NCBI RefSeq assembly: GCF_014196305.1
Contig: NZ_JACIDJ010000001.1
Span: 1,318,736 to 1,382,735 of the forward strand
Source: Roseococcus suduntuyensis
GTDB lineage: Bacteria > Pseudomonadota > Alphaproteobacteria > Acetobacterales > Acetobacteraceae
Direction of reading: 5' to 3'
Length of the DNA: 64,000 bases
Shown here one piece after another: positions 17,546 through 24,864 of this stretch. Below the pieces are notes generated by a model, which worked only from the letters and a program-made list of their open reading frames with translations, was not told where the DNA came from and did no database searches. Position 1 is the stretch's first letter, and each line of letters starts with the position of its first letter. Made by a program: the position numbers and the translations under genes.

Positions 17546-17677
17546 GGTTTTCCCTCACGATCAAATACCGAGGACGCAAGGTGCCATGCCGGCGCCGCCA
17601 GGACCAGCCCGGCCCTTGCCTTGTGGGCGGTTCTGCCCCCCATGCTTGCGAAGCACAGCCCAGCAGGAACCTCCGCG

Positions 17678-18451
17678 ATGCGCGTCCCCGTCCCGCACCC
17701 CCGCCCTGGCATCATCGGCGAGAACCGCACGATGCTGACGCCGCATTACTGCGTCTTCCCGCCCGAGGGCATCATGGACAGCGTGCTGCCCGGCTGGCCC
17801 GGCTGCATCATCCGCTTCCAGACCTCGCCCGCCATGGGCGCGCGCTTCGCCCAGGCCCTGCTGATCGCTCCCGCGGGCGCCGGCACGGACGCGCCCGTGG
17901 ACAACGGGCTGGAACACTTCTTCTACGTGCAGAAGGGGAGCATGACCGTGAAGGTCGGCGGCCGCGAGACCGCGCTGCCCCCCGGCGGCTATGTCTATGT
18001 GCCGGCCGGCACGCCCTTCACGCTGAACAACCTGGGCGGCGAGGAAGCCCGCGCCCTCTGGGTCAAGCGCCCCTACCAGGCCGCGCCCGGCGTGCCCGCC
18101 CCCGGCGTCATCCTGGGCCACCGCGACGACGCGCGGCGCGAGGACAACGGCCCCCGCTGGCGCTACTTCCTGCTGGGCAACAAGGCCATGTCCATGGACT
18201 TCGAGATGAACATCATGTGCTACGCCCCTGGCGCGCATTTCTGGTGCATCGAGACGCACATCATGGAGCACGGCATGGTCATGCTTCAGGGCCAGGCGCT
18301 GCAGATGCTGGGCCGCGACTGGCATGAGATCTGGGAGGGCGATTTCGTCTGGATGGGCCCCTATGTGCCGCAGCAGATCTACGCGGTGGGGAACCAGGAC
18401 GTGGAATACATGCTCTACAAGGACGTGAACCGGGACGTGACCTTCCCCTGA
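17678..18451 (+). CDS. allE: (S)-ureidoglycine aminohydrolase-like bicupin
   Basis: A 257-aa bicupin close to the AllE/YlbA length. AllE releases ammonia from (S)-ureidoglycine to give (S)-ureidoglycolate in allantoin breakdown. The C-terminal cupin shows the expected metal ligands Glu192, His194 and His198 in IETHIMEHGMVMLQG, plus a Gln in PYVPQQIYAVG (about 232). ATG 17678 is preferred; the open frame extends upstream antisense to the C45 gene without homology. No allantoinase or allantoate amidohydrolase is in the window, so the true substrate here may be a related ureido compound. Confidence 0.85.
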   Translation: MRVPVPHPRPGIIGENRTMLTPHYCVFPPEGIMDSVLPGWPGCIIRFQTSPAMGARFAQALLIAPAGAGTDAPVDNGLEHFFYVQKGSMTVKVGGRETALPPGGYVYVPAGTPFTLNNLGGEEARALWVKRPYQAAPGVPAPGVILGHRDDARREDNGPRWRYFLLGNKAMSMDFEMNIMCYAPGAHFWCIETHIMEHGMVMLQGQALQMLGRDWHEIWEGDFVWMGPYVPQQIYAVGNQDVEYMLYKDVNRDVTFP

Positions 18452-18459
18452 TATCGGAT

Positions 18460-18482
18460 GCACGAAGGCGGCGCCTTCGTGC
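18460..18482 (+). terminator. hairpin after the ureidoglycine aminohydrolase gene
   Basis: A perfect 10-bp inverted repeat GCACGAAGGC / GCCTTCGTGC with a 3-nt loop begins 8 nt after the stop. There is no T-run, so it is either a weak intrinsic terminator or a 3'-end-protecting hairpin. The rest of the gap to 18598 is very GC-rich, with further short palindromes. Confidence 0.45.
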
Positions 18483-18487
18483 CCCTC

Positions 18488-18530
18488 AGTCGCCGGGCGC
18501 CGCGCATCCGCGCGGCTTGGCTTCGCGGCA
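18488..18530. repeat. copy of a GC-rich dispersed palindromic repeat
   Basis: The segment with GCCGGGCGCCGCGCATCC followed by CGCGCGGCTTGGCTTCGCG is similar, with small indels, to the reverse complement of two 46-bp repeats at 49539-49584 and 49655-49700. Nested palindromes continue to about 18580 (for example CGGCCGTTCGGCCG). Confidence 0.5.
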
Positions 18531-18598
18531 CTTGCCGCGGCGGCCGTTCGGCCGCTCGGCCCTGCGGGCCGAACTTCCCTGTGCGGCGGCGCCCCGGC

Positions 18599-19663
18599 TC
18601 ACATAGGCCGCGCCGCCATGTTCCGCTCGCGCGAGGTGGCGGCGGTCAGCGCGCGGCGGATTTCCTGCTCGCACTTCGCCAGTTCCGCCTCGGCCGTGCG
18701 GCGCTGGGCCTTGGCTTCGTCGGCGATGCGCAAGGAATCCTCGATGGTGCCGACCAGGGCGGCATTGGCCTGCTTCACCGCCTCCATGTCGAAGGTGCCG
18801 CGCTCCAGCTCCTTGCGCGCCTCGGCATTGCCCGAGCGCAGCGTCTCGGCATTGGCGACCAGCAGCTTGTTCGTGAGGTCGGTGGCCGTCTTCACCGCCT
18901 GGCCGGCCTGGCGCATGCGGTGGATGGCCAGCGCCTGGGCCAGCTGCTGGCGCCACAGCGGCACCGTATTGGCCAGCACCGACTGGATCTTGGACGCCAG
19001 CGCCTTGTCGTTTTCCTGGATCAGCCGGATCGAGGGCAGGGCCTGCATTGCCACCTGGCGCGTCAGGCGCAGATCGTGCACGCGGCGCTCCAGCTCGTCG
19101 CGCGCGGCGCGGGCGTCGCGCAGCTGCTGGGGGGCGAGGGGCTTCTCCGGGTCCTCGGCCTCGGCCACGAGGCGCGGGATCATCTCCTCGTCGGTCTGCT
19201 TCAGCACGAGGTCGCCGGCGGCGATGTGGTCGGCCAGCGCGTGGAACCAGTCGAGCGTGGCCACGTAGAGGCGTTCCAGCCGCTCCACATCCTCCAGCAG
19301 CTTGGTGCGGTGGGTGTCGAGCTTGTCGCCGATGGCCTCGATCTGCCCGCGCACCCCTTCGTATTTCTGGGTGATGGCCGTCACCTCGGCGCCGGCGCGC
19401 GTGAAGACGCGCTGGAAGAAGCTGGGCTTCTCGGCCAGCGTGGTCACGTCGAAGCCCTTCAGCGCCGTCAGCATGGAGGAGAGGGTCTGCCCCGCCTCGC
19501 CCGTCTCGCGGTTCTGGGCGCCTTCCAGCATGGCATCGGCGGCCGCCTGGGCGCGTGACTGCGCGCCGGCCCCGAAGCGCAGGATGGTGCCCGGGTCCTT
19601 CAGCGAGATGGCGGCGGCAAGGCGGGTGATCTCCTCCTGCCGCGTGGGTTCGATTTCGTTCAT
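18599..19663 (-). CDS. telA: toxic anion resistance protein TelA
   Basis: A 354-aa, almost entirely helical cytoplasmic protein of the TelA family. Recognisable segments are SMLTALKGFDVTTLAEKPSF, the ALPSIRLIQENDKALASKIQ stretch and VPLWRQQLAQALAIHRMRQ. TelA/KlaA proteins are linked to tellurite and envelope-stress resistance, but the mechanism is not established. ATG 19663 overlaps the xpaC stop by 4 nt. It is the last gene of an operon of small membrane peptide, xpaC and telA, the usual TelA-XpaC pairing. Confidence 0.92.
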   Translation of the reverse strand: MNEIEPTRQEEITRLAAAISLKDPGTILRFGAGAQSRAQAAADAMLEGAQNRETGEAGQTLSSMLTALKGFDVTTLAEKPSFFQRVFTRAGAEVTAITQKYEGVRGQIEAIGDKLDTHRTKLLEDVERLERLYVATLDWFHALADHIAAGDLVLKQTDEEMIPRLVAEAEDPEKPLAPQQLRDARAARDELERRVHDLRLTRQVAMQALPSIRLIQENDKALASKIQSVLANTVPLWRQQLAQALAIHRMRQAGQAVKTATDLTNKLLVANAETLRSGNAEARKELERGTFDMEAVKQANAALVGTIEDSLRIADEAKAQRRTAEAELAKCEQEIRRALTAATSRERNMAARPM

Positions 19664-20505
19664 AGCCCCTCCTGGCGCAGTCGGTCCGACAGCACCTTCA
19701 CTTGGATATCCAGCGCCTGGCTTTCCACCTGCCGCAGTTCGCCACGCAGGCGGTGAGCCGAGGCCGTCAGGTCGCGCAGCAGTTGCGGCAGGGTCTCGGG
19801 CGGTTCGGCGCCCGCTTCCAGCCGTTCGACGATGCGCACCAGCCCATCCAGATGCACGGCCAGGAAGCGGCGTGCCTCGTGCAGTTGGGCCGGGCGGGCG
19901 GCCAGATCGTCCACCACGCCCTGCATGGCCGAGACCGCCTCCAGCAGCAGCGGCGCGTGCGGCAAGGGCGGGGCGGCGGCGCGGATGCGGGCGATCTGCG
20001 CGCGCGGGCCGACGAGCGAGGCGGCTTCCGGCGTCGGCGTGGGCGCGGGCGGTGGCGGCGCCTGGGGCGGTGGTTCGTAGGCGGCCATGTCGGCCGTCAG
20101 CAGCCGCACGCCGAAGAACGTGCCGAAGCCCATGGCGACCGCGATGGGTGGGAAGATCTTGGCGGCCAGCCCAGCCGTGAGCCCCGCGGCCACGCCCATC
20201 AGGATGGCGCCGCCGCGCAGGTCGCCGGGGCCGCCGCGGGCCATGCGCGCCGCGCCCATCCAGGCCAGCGCCACGCCGAGGATGCCGCCCACCAGTTGGC
20301 TGGGATTGCCGCGCAGGATTTCGATGGGGATGTCGAAGGCCAGCGGCCACAGGAACAGAGGCAGAAGCCACACGCGCCAGCCGAAGATGGGGCCGGGGCG
20401 TTCGATGCGTTCCTCGCGCCGTTCCCCGCGGCGCTGGGCCTTCCAGCCGCGCTTGTAGTCCTTCCAGGCGCGCTTTCGGTCTTCCCAATCTTGTGGCGAG
20501 GCCAT
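19660..20505 (-). CDS. XpaC-like membrane protein (5-bromo-4-chloroindolyl phosphate hydrolysis family)
   Basis: A 281-aa protein. The highly charged N-terminus (WEDRKRAWKDYKRGWKAQRR) is followed by about four hydrophobic helices between residues 38 and 125. A Pro-rich linker (PPPQAPPPPAPTPTP) comes next, then a helical cytoplasmic XpaC domain containing QVESQALDIQVKVLSDRLRQ. XpaC is the standard partner of TelA; its biochemical role is unknown. ATG 20505 overlaps the stop of a 40-aa ORF upstream (TGATG) and the telA start downstream, so all three are co-translated. Confidence 0.85.
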   Translation of the reverse strand: MASPQDWEDRKRAWKDYKRGWKAQRRGERREERIERPGPIFGWRVWLLPLFLWPLAFDIPIEILRGNPSQLVGGILGVALAWMGAARMARGGPGDLRGGAILMGVAAGLTAGLAAKIFPPIAVAMGFGTFFGVRLLTADMAAYEPPPQAPPPPAPTPTPEAASLVGPRAQIARIRAAAPPLPHAPLLLEAVSAMQGVVDDLAARPAQLHEARRFLAVHLDGLVRIVERLEAGAEPPETLPQLLRDLTASAHRLRGELRQVESQALDIQVKVLSDRLRQEGL

Positions 20506-20627
20506 CAGCGGAACAGCGCGGCGAAGGCCGGCAGCCATAGGCAGAAGGCCAGCAGGGTGAAGCCGAGCACCAGCCGCACGGGCAGGGGCGCCGAGGCGAA
20601 GGGAATGGGTGGGCGCGGCTTGTCCAT
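20505..20627 (-). CDS. 40-aa single-pass membrane peptide upstream of xpaC
   Basis: An open frame of 40 codons encodes MDKPRPPIPFASAPLPVR followed by one hydrophobic helix rich in Leu, Phe and Trp, ending ...FAALFR. The stop overlaps the xpaC ATG (TGATG), the same coupling seen between xpaC and telA. That overlap, together with the coherent Pro-rich head and membrane helix, supports a real gene. No family is recognised and no strong ribosome site is visible. Confidence 0.55.
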   Translation of the reverse strand: MDKPRPPIPFASAPLPVRLVLGFTLLAFCLWLPAFAALFR

Positions 20628-20715
20628 GCGCCGCAAGTTGGTCCTTGCGGGGTGGCGCTGCAAGCGTGGGGAACACATCCTCATGTGAGCAATGTAAACA
20701 TTCCCGACGCGCGTT

Positions 20716-21906
20716 TCAAGCTGCGGTTGGCGAAAGCTCCTGGATCAGGCGCGGGATGTTCTCGCGGAAGGGAAAGAAGCCGCGGCGGGCCAGCGGCCAG
20801 CAGGCGGAATCCCAAGGGCGGCGCCAGAGGTGCAGGGTGATTCCGCGTGCGGCCAATGCCGGGCGCAGCACATCCAGCGTGTCGGCCGTCTCGCCGATGG
20901 CGGGTTCGGGGGCCAGCACGGCGCGGGCACCCGTGGAGGCGGCCCATTCGGCGATGGCATCGGGCGGCAGCATGTCGCCCTCCAGGCCGAAGCGCGCGCT
21001 GGCGCGGGCCAGCCCGTCTTCCAGCGCGGCGCGGGTGAAGGCCTGGGCGGCCTCCGCGCGGGGCGCTGGCGCCAGCGCCGCCAGAGCGGCGACGCGGGAG
21101 GGAGGCAGGCTTTCCGGGTGCAGGTCCTCCTCGTGCAGCAGCAGCGCCGCCGGGCCTTCGGGGAGTGGGTCGGCGGGGGCCAGGGGGCGTGCGGAGGGCG
21201 GGGGCGGTTCGTCCAGGGGCGCCGCATCCTCGTCCAACTGGCCGCGCGGGTCGAAGCGGCCTTCCGTGTGGCGCGCGATGTTCTCGGCCCGCGCCAGATA
21301 GTGCTTCCCCGGCGTCTGGATGCCCGCCACCCAGCGCCAGGACAGCGTGTTGGACGCCGCATCCGCGTCCTTCAGGTGGTGGCGGAAGAACTCGGCGCCG
21401 AGCGGCCAGGGCAGGCGCAGCGTGAAGATCCAGATGCTGGCGAACCACATGCGGGCGTGGTTGTGCAGCCAGCCCGTCTCGACCAGCTCATGCGCCCAGG
21501 CGTCGAAGCAGGTGATGCCGGTGGCGCCGGCCATGGCCTGTTCCACGGCGCGGCGGCGGCCGCCCTGGGTGAGCAGGGCGTCCTGTTCCTCGGCCACGCG
21601 CGCGCGATACTCGGCCCACATCGTGGGCCGCAACTGGAGAAAACCCTTCCAGTAGCTGCGCCAGAACACCTCCTGGATGAATTTCTCCGTGGCCACCGGG
21701 CCATGCTGCCCAACGGCGGTGCCGACCAATTCGCCCTCCAGCAACAGACGGTGCCGCACATGGGCTGAAAGCAGCGACACATCGCGCCGCGCTCCCGGAC
21801 CCGGATCGGTGTTGCGGCCGGCGGCATAGGCGCGGCCCATGCGCGGGGCGAACTCGGTCAGGCGGCGCAGCCCATCGGCGCGGGTCGGGGCAGGGAGCTC
21901 GGACAT
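20716..21906 (-). CDS. photolyase/cryptochrome-related FAD-binding protein with apparently swapped domain order
   Basis: A 396-aa protein. Residues about 1-215 match the helical FAD-binding domain of photolyases: SLLSAHVRHRLLLEGEL, EKFIQEVFWRSYWKGFL, ELVETGWLHNHARMWFAS and NTLSWRWVAGIQTPGKHY. The usual N-terminal alpha/beta antenna domain is missing from the front. Residues about 225-396 instead carry an alpha/beta segment with AALLLHEEDLHPES, a GARAVLAPEPAIGETAD stretch, ARGITLHLWRRP and GFFPFRENIPRL. These resemble the normal N-terminal domain placed after the FAD domain. ATG 21906 is chosen; ATG 21930 is also possible. Blue-light DNA repair or sensing is inferred. Confidence 0.82.
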   Translation of the reverse strand: MSELPAPTRADGLRRLTEFAPRMGRAYAAGRNTDPGPGARRDVSLLSAHVRHRLLLEGELVGTAVGQHGPVATEKFIQEVFWRSYWKGFLQLRPTMWAEYRARVAEEQDALLTQGGRRRAVEQAMAGATGITCFDAWAHELVETGWLHNHARMWFASIWIFTLRLPWPLGAEFFRHHLKDADAASNTLSWRWVAGIQTPGKHYLARAENIARHTEGRFDPRGQLDEDAAPLDEPPPPSARPLAPADPLPEGPAALLLHEEDLHPESLPPSRVAALAALAPAPRAEAAQAFTRAALEDGLARASARFGLEGDMLPPDAIAEWAASTGARAVLAPEPAIGETADTLDVLRPALAARGITLHLWRRPWDSACWPLARRGFFPFRENIPRLIQELSPTAA

Positions 21907-21964
21907 GGGGCCGAGTTGGCCCCGCTTCATCGCGCGGCAAGGCAGGGCGTGCTACCCGGCGCGC

Positions 21965-22888
21965 ATGTGGAAACGCCGCGCCCTCATCGCCGCCGGCCTG
22001 GCTGGCGCAGCGCCCGTCGCCTATGCCTTCGGCGTCGAGCCCTATTGGGGGCCGCGTGTGGCGCGGTATCGGGTGTCACCGCCAGGCTGGCCGGCGGGCG
22101 GCCCGCTGCGGATCGCCGCGCTGGCCGACCTGCACGCCGGCGCGCCGGCCATGACGCTGGACCGCATCGCCGCCATCGTCGCCACCACCAATGCCGAGGC
22201 GCCGGACCTCGTGGTGCTGCTGGGCGATTACGGCCCGAACACGCCCCTGATACGCCCGCCCTATCCCCACGCCGAGGTCTGCGCCCTGCTGGCCGGGCTG
22301 CGCGCGCCGCTGGGCCGCTACGCCATCGCGGGCAACCATGACTGGTGGGAGGATGACGCGGCCATGCACCGGCGCGGCGGCCCGCTCTTGTGGATGGAGG
22401 CGCTGGCGGAGGCGGGCTTCACGCCGCTCCAGAACCGCGCCTTGCGCCTGGAGCCGGGCTTCTGGCTGGCCGGGCTGGACAGCCAGATCGCCTTCCTGCC
22501 GCTGCCCTGGCGGCCGCATCGTGGCGCGGACAACCTGGACGCGACGCTGGCCCATGTGACGGACGACGCGCCCGTGGTCCTGCTGGCGCATGAGCCCGAC
22601 ATCTTCGCGGCGGGCACGGCGCGGGTGACGGTGCAGCTCTCGGGCCACACCCATGGCGGGCAGATCAGGCTGCTGGGCTGGTCGCCGCGCGTGCCCTCGC
22701 GCTACGGCAACCGCTACGCCTATGGGCATGTGCGCGAGGGCGGGCGGGATTTGGTGGTCTCCGGCGGGCTCGGCACGTCCACCCTTCCGGTGCGGCTGGG
22801 CGTGCCGCCGGAAGTGGTGGTGGTGGAGTTGGCCCGCGCCTGGTCCGCGGCGGGTTTCGCCGCGGTGAATCAGCCGCGCAAAAACCCG
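21965..22888 (+). CDS. metallophosphoesterase lacking its own stop codon
   Basis: A calcineurin-like phosphoesterase of the YkuE/UDP-2,3-diacylglucosamine-pyrophosphatase-like class. It has an N-terminal membrane/signal segment (RRALIAAGLAGAAPVAYAFG) and the metal motifs DLHAG, GDYGPN, GNHDWW, HEPD and GHTHGGQ. The family normally ends at PPEVVVVEL, here near 22835. No stop follows: the frame stays open to 24172, about 1.24 kb antisense through the CoA-transferase gene. The end given marks the gene-free gap only. A TGA at 22866-22868 lies in another frame, so a single indel would restore a normal end. Confidence 0.75.
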
Positions 22889-22889
22889 C
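22850..22889. terminator. bidirectional hairpin between convergent genes
   Basis: GCGGGTTT (22850-22857) pairs with AAACCCGC (22882-22889) and inner arms CGCGG/CCGCG extend the stem. It sits exactly where the plus-strand metallophosphoesterase should end and where the minus-strand CoA-transferase stops (22889-22891). Its loop contains GTGAATCAGCCGC, 13 bases shared with the dispersed hairpin repeat of this genome. Confidence 0.45.
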
Positions 22890-24127
22890 TACTTCCGGCG
22901 GGCTTCGACCAGCACGCCCGCTTCTTCCAGCTTCGCGATCTCCTCGGCCGAGAAGCCCTTCTCCGCCAGCGCGCTGCGCGTGTGCTCGGCGAAGCGGGGC
23001 GGGGCGGCGCGGGTGCCGCCCGGCGTGCGGCTGAGCTTGATGGGCGTGCCCAGGCCGACGAAGCCATCCTTCTCCGTGATCATGGCGCGATGGGCGGTGT
23101 GCGCCTGCGCCATGGCCTCGTCCACATGCAGCACGGGGCCGGCGGGCAGGCCGGCGGCCAGCATGCGCTGGCAGAGGTCATGCCCGTCCTCCTCGGCGAA
23201 GCGCGCTTCCAGGATTTCCGTCAGTGCGGCGCGGTTGGTGGTGCGCCCGCCATTGGTGGCGAAGCGCGGGTCGCTGCCGAGGTCGCCCAGCCCCAGGAAG
23301 GCCGCGAACTTGCGGAAGGTCGGGTCGTTGCCGCAGCCCACGAAGATCTCGCAGGTGCGCGTCTTGAACTTGGCGTAGGGCGCGAGGTTGGGGTGCGGGT
23401 TGCCCGTCGCCACCGGCCGCTTGCCCGAGAGGAAGAAGTTGGCCGCATGCGGGTGCAGCAGCGCCATGCCGCAATCATGCAGCGTCATGTCGCAATACTG
23501 GCCCTTGCCCGACCGCTCCCGCTCATGCAGCGCCATCAGGATGGCGATGGCGGAGTAGAGGCCGGTCGCGATGTCCACGATGGGCGTGCCGAGGCGCGTG
23601 GGGCCGGAATTCTCGGTGCCGTTGATGGACATGAGGCCCACCATCGCCTGCACGATGGCGTCATAGCCGGGGAAGCCGCCCAGCGGCCCCGTGGCGCCGA
23701 AGCCCGAGACGCGGCAATGGATCAGGCGCGGGAAGCGCTTGGACAGCACCTCCTCGAAGCCCAGGCCCCATTTCTCCATGCTGCCCGGCTTGAAGTTCTC
23801 GATGAGCACGTCCGCGCCTTCGAGCAGGCGCATCAGCACCTCGCGCCCCGCGGGCTTGCCGAGGTCGAGGCCCACCGACTTCTTGTTGCGGTTCACGCCG
23901 ACGAAGTAGCTGGCATCGCCATCTTCGTTGAACGGAGGGCCCCAGTCGCGCACCTCGTCGCCCTGGGGCGGTTCCAGCTTGATGACCTCGGCGCCGTGGT
24001 CCGAGAGGATCATGGTGCAGTAGGGGCCACCCAGCACGCGGGTGAGGTCCACCACGCGCAGGCCGGACAGGGCACCGGGCCCCGTGGCCAGCGCGCGGCC
24101 CTCATTCATGGGAACAGCATCGGTCAT
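22889..24127 (-). CDS. CaiB/BaiF family (class III) CoA-transferase
   Basis: A 412-aa protein with the class III signature from the N-terminus: LRVVDLTRVLGGPYCTMILSD, GAEVIKLEPPQGDE, NRNKKSVGLDL and ADVLIENFKPGSMEKWGLG. The catalytic Asp that forms the mixed anhydride is Asp185 in GTPIVDIATG. It moves CoA between carboxylic acids such as oxalate, carnitine or methylmalate derivatives. It is the last gene of a three-gene operon, overlapping by 4 nt the beta subunit of an unrelated (class I-like) CoA-transferase. The metallophosphoesterase frame runs antisense through it. Confidence 0.93.
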   Translation of the reverse strand: MTDAVPMNEGRALATGPGALSGLRVVDLTRVLGGPYCTMILSDHGAEVIKLEPPQGDEVRDWGPPFNEDGDASYFVGVNRNKKSVGLDLGKPAGREVLMRLLEGADVLIENFKPGSMEKWGLGFEEVLSKRFPRLIHCRVSGFGATGPLGGFPGYDAIVQAMVGLMSINGTENSGPTRLGTPIVDIATGLYSAIAILMALHERERSGKGQYCDMTLHDCGMALLHPHAANFFLSGKRPVATGNPHPNLAPYAKFKTRTCEIFVGCGNDPTFRKFAAFLGLGDLGSDPRFATNGGRTTNRAALTEILEARFAEEDGHDLCQRMLAAGLPAGPVLHVDEAMAQAHTAHRAMITEKDGFVGLGTPIKLSRTPGGTRAAPPRFAEHTRSALAEKGFSAEEIAKLEEAGVLVEARRK

Positions 24128-24864
24128 GCGGCGGCCTTTCTCTCGAACACGCGGGCGCAGAAATCGGGGTAGGTTTCCAGCATCTCGTCGCAGACGGCGC
24201 CGCGCAGCAGGGCGAGTTCGGCGTCGGACGGCGCTGGGGTTTCGCCCACGCCCTCCGGCACGTCGAACTCGAAGCCGGTCATGGCGCGGATGCTCTCGAC
24301 ACTCTCGCCCGCGTGGTAGGAGGCGAGCGAGAAGCGGCCCAGATCGGGGTGGAAGTCGAACACGCAGCGGCCCGTCACCAAGGCTTGCGCATGGCCGCGG
24401 CGGAAGACGCCGGGCTCCGAGGTGCCGGGGGCGGAGATGTGCGCCACCCGGTCCACCAGCACGCGCGGCGAATGCTCCTCGCGGAACAGGATGGTGCGGC
24501 CGGACATGTAGTACATGAAGGCCGAGCCGAAGCTGCCCGGGAAACGGACCTCCAGCCCCGGCCAGGCGCCGGTGCCGATGAGGTTGATGTTCGCCTGCCC
24601 GTCAATCTGCCCGCCGCCCAGGAAGAAGAGGTCGATGCGGCCCTGGCCCGTCAGGTCGAACAGCTCGCGCGAGCCATCGGTGAAGGGGTTGCCGCTGCGC
24701 TTGTGCAGCAGGGAAAGGTGCAGCGGGTCGCCCTGCTTCACGCAGAGCCAGGCGGCCGCGGCCGGCACGGGCGAGGCCGCGCCCACCGCGATGTGCCGCG
24801 TGGGCCGCGCGCGGATGAGGCGCGCGATGCAGACGGCGAGAAGTTCCTCGGTCTTGTAGCTCAT
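24124..24864 (-). CDS. CoA-transferase beta subunit-like protein (GctB/IpdB type)
   Basis: A 246-aa protein of the glutaconate-CoA-transferase beta fold: TEELLAVCIARLIR, DLFFLGGGQIDGQANINLIG and GRCVFDFHPDLGRFSLASYH. Classical class I transferases carry a catalytic Glu in an ESG/ENG motif near residue 54. The equivalent stretch here is LHLSLLHKRSG and contains no Glu. It may therefore act like the homologous IpdAB enzymes, which hydrolyse a CoA-linked ring in steroid degradation, rather than as a transferase. It is coupled to the alpha subunit by an ATGA overlap (start 24864). Confidence 0.85.
   Translation of the reverse strand: MSYKTEELLAVCIARLIRARPTRHIAVGAASPVPAAAAWLCVKQGDPLHLSLLHKRSGNPFTDGSRELFDLTGQGRIDLFFLGGGQIDGQANINLIGTGAWPGLEVRFPGSFGSAFMYYMSGRTILFREEHSPRVLVDRVAHISAPGTSEPGVFRRGHAQALVTGRCVFDFHPDLGRFSLASYHAGESVESIRAMTGFEFDVPEGVGETPAPSDAELALLRGAVCDEMLETYPDFCARVFERKAAA

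Noticed and set aside
21965..22888. Treating the metallophosphoesterase as a plain pseudogene
   Set aside because: All metal-binding motifs and the full domain are intact in one frame. Only the stop is missing, so it is listed as a CDS with a defect at the end.
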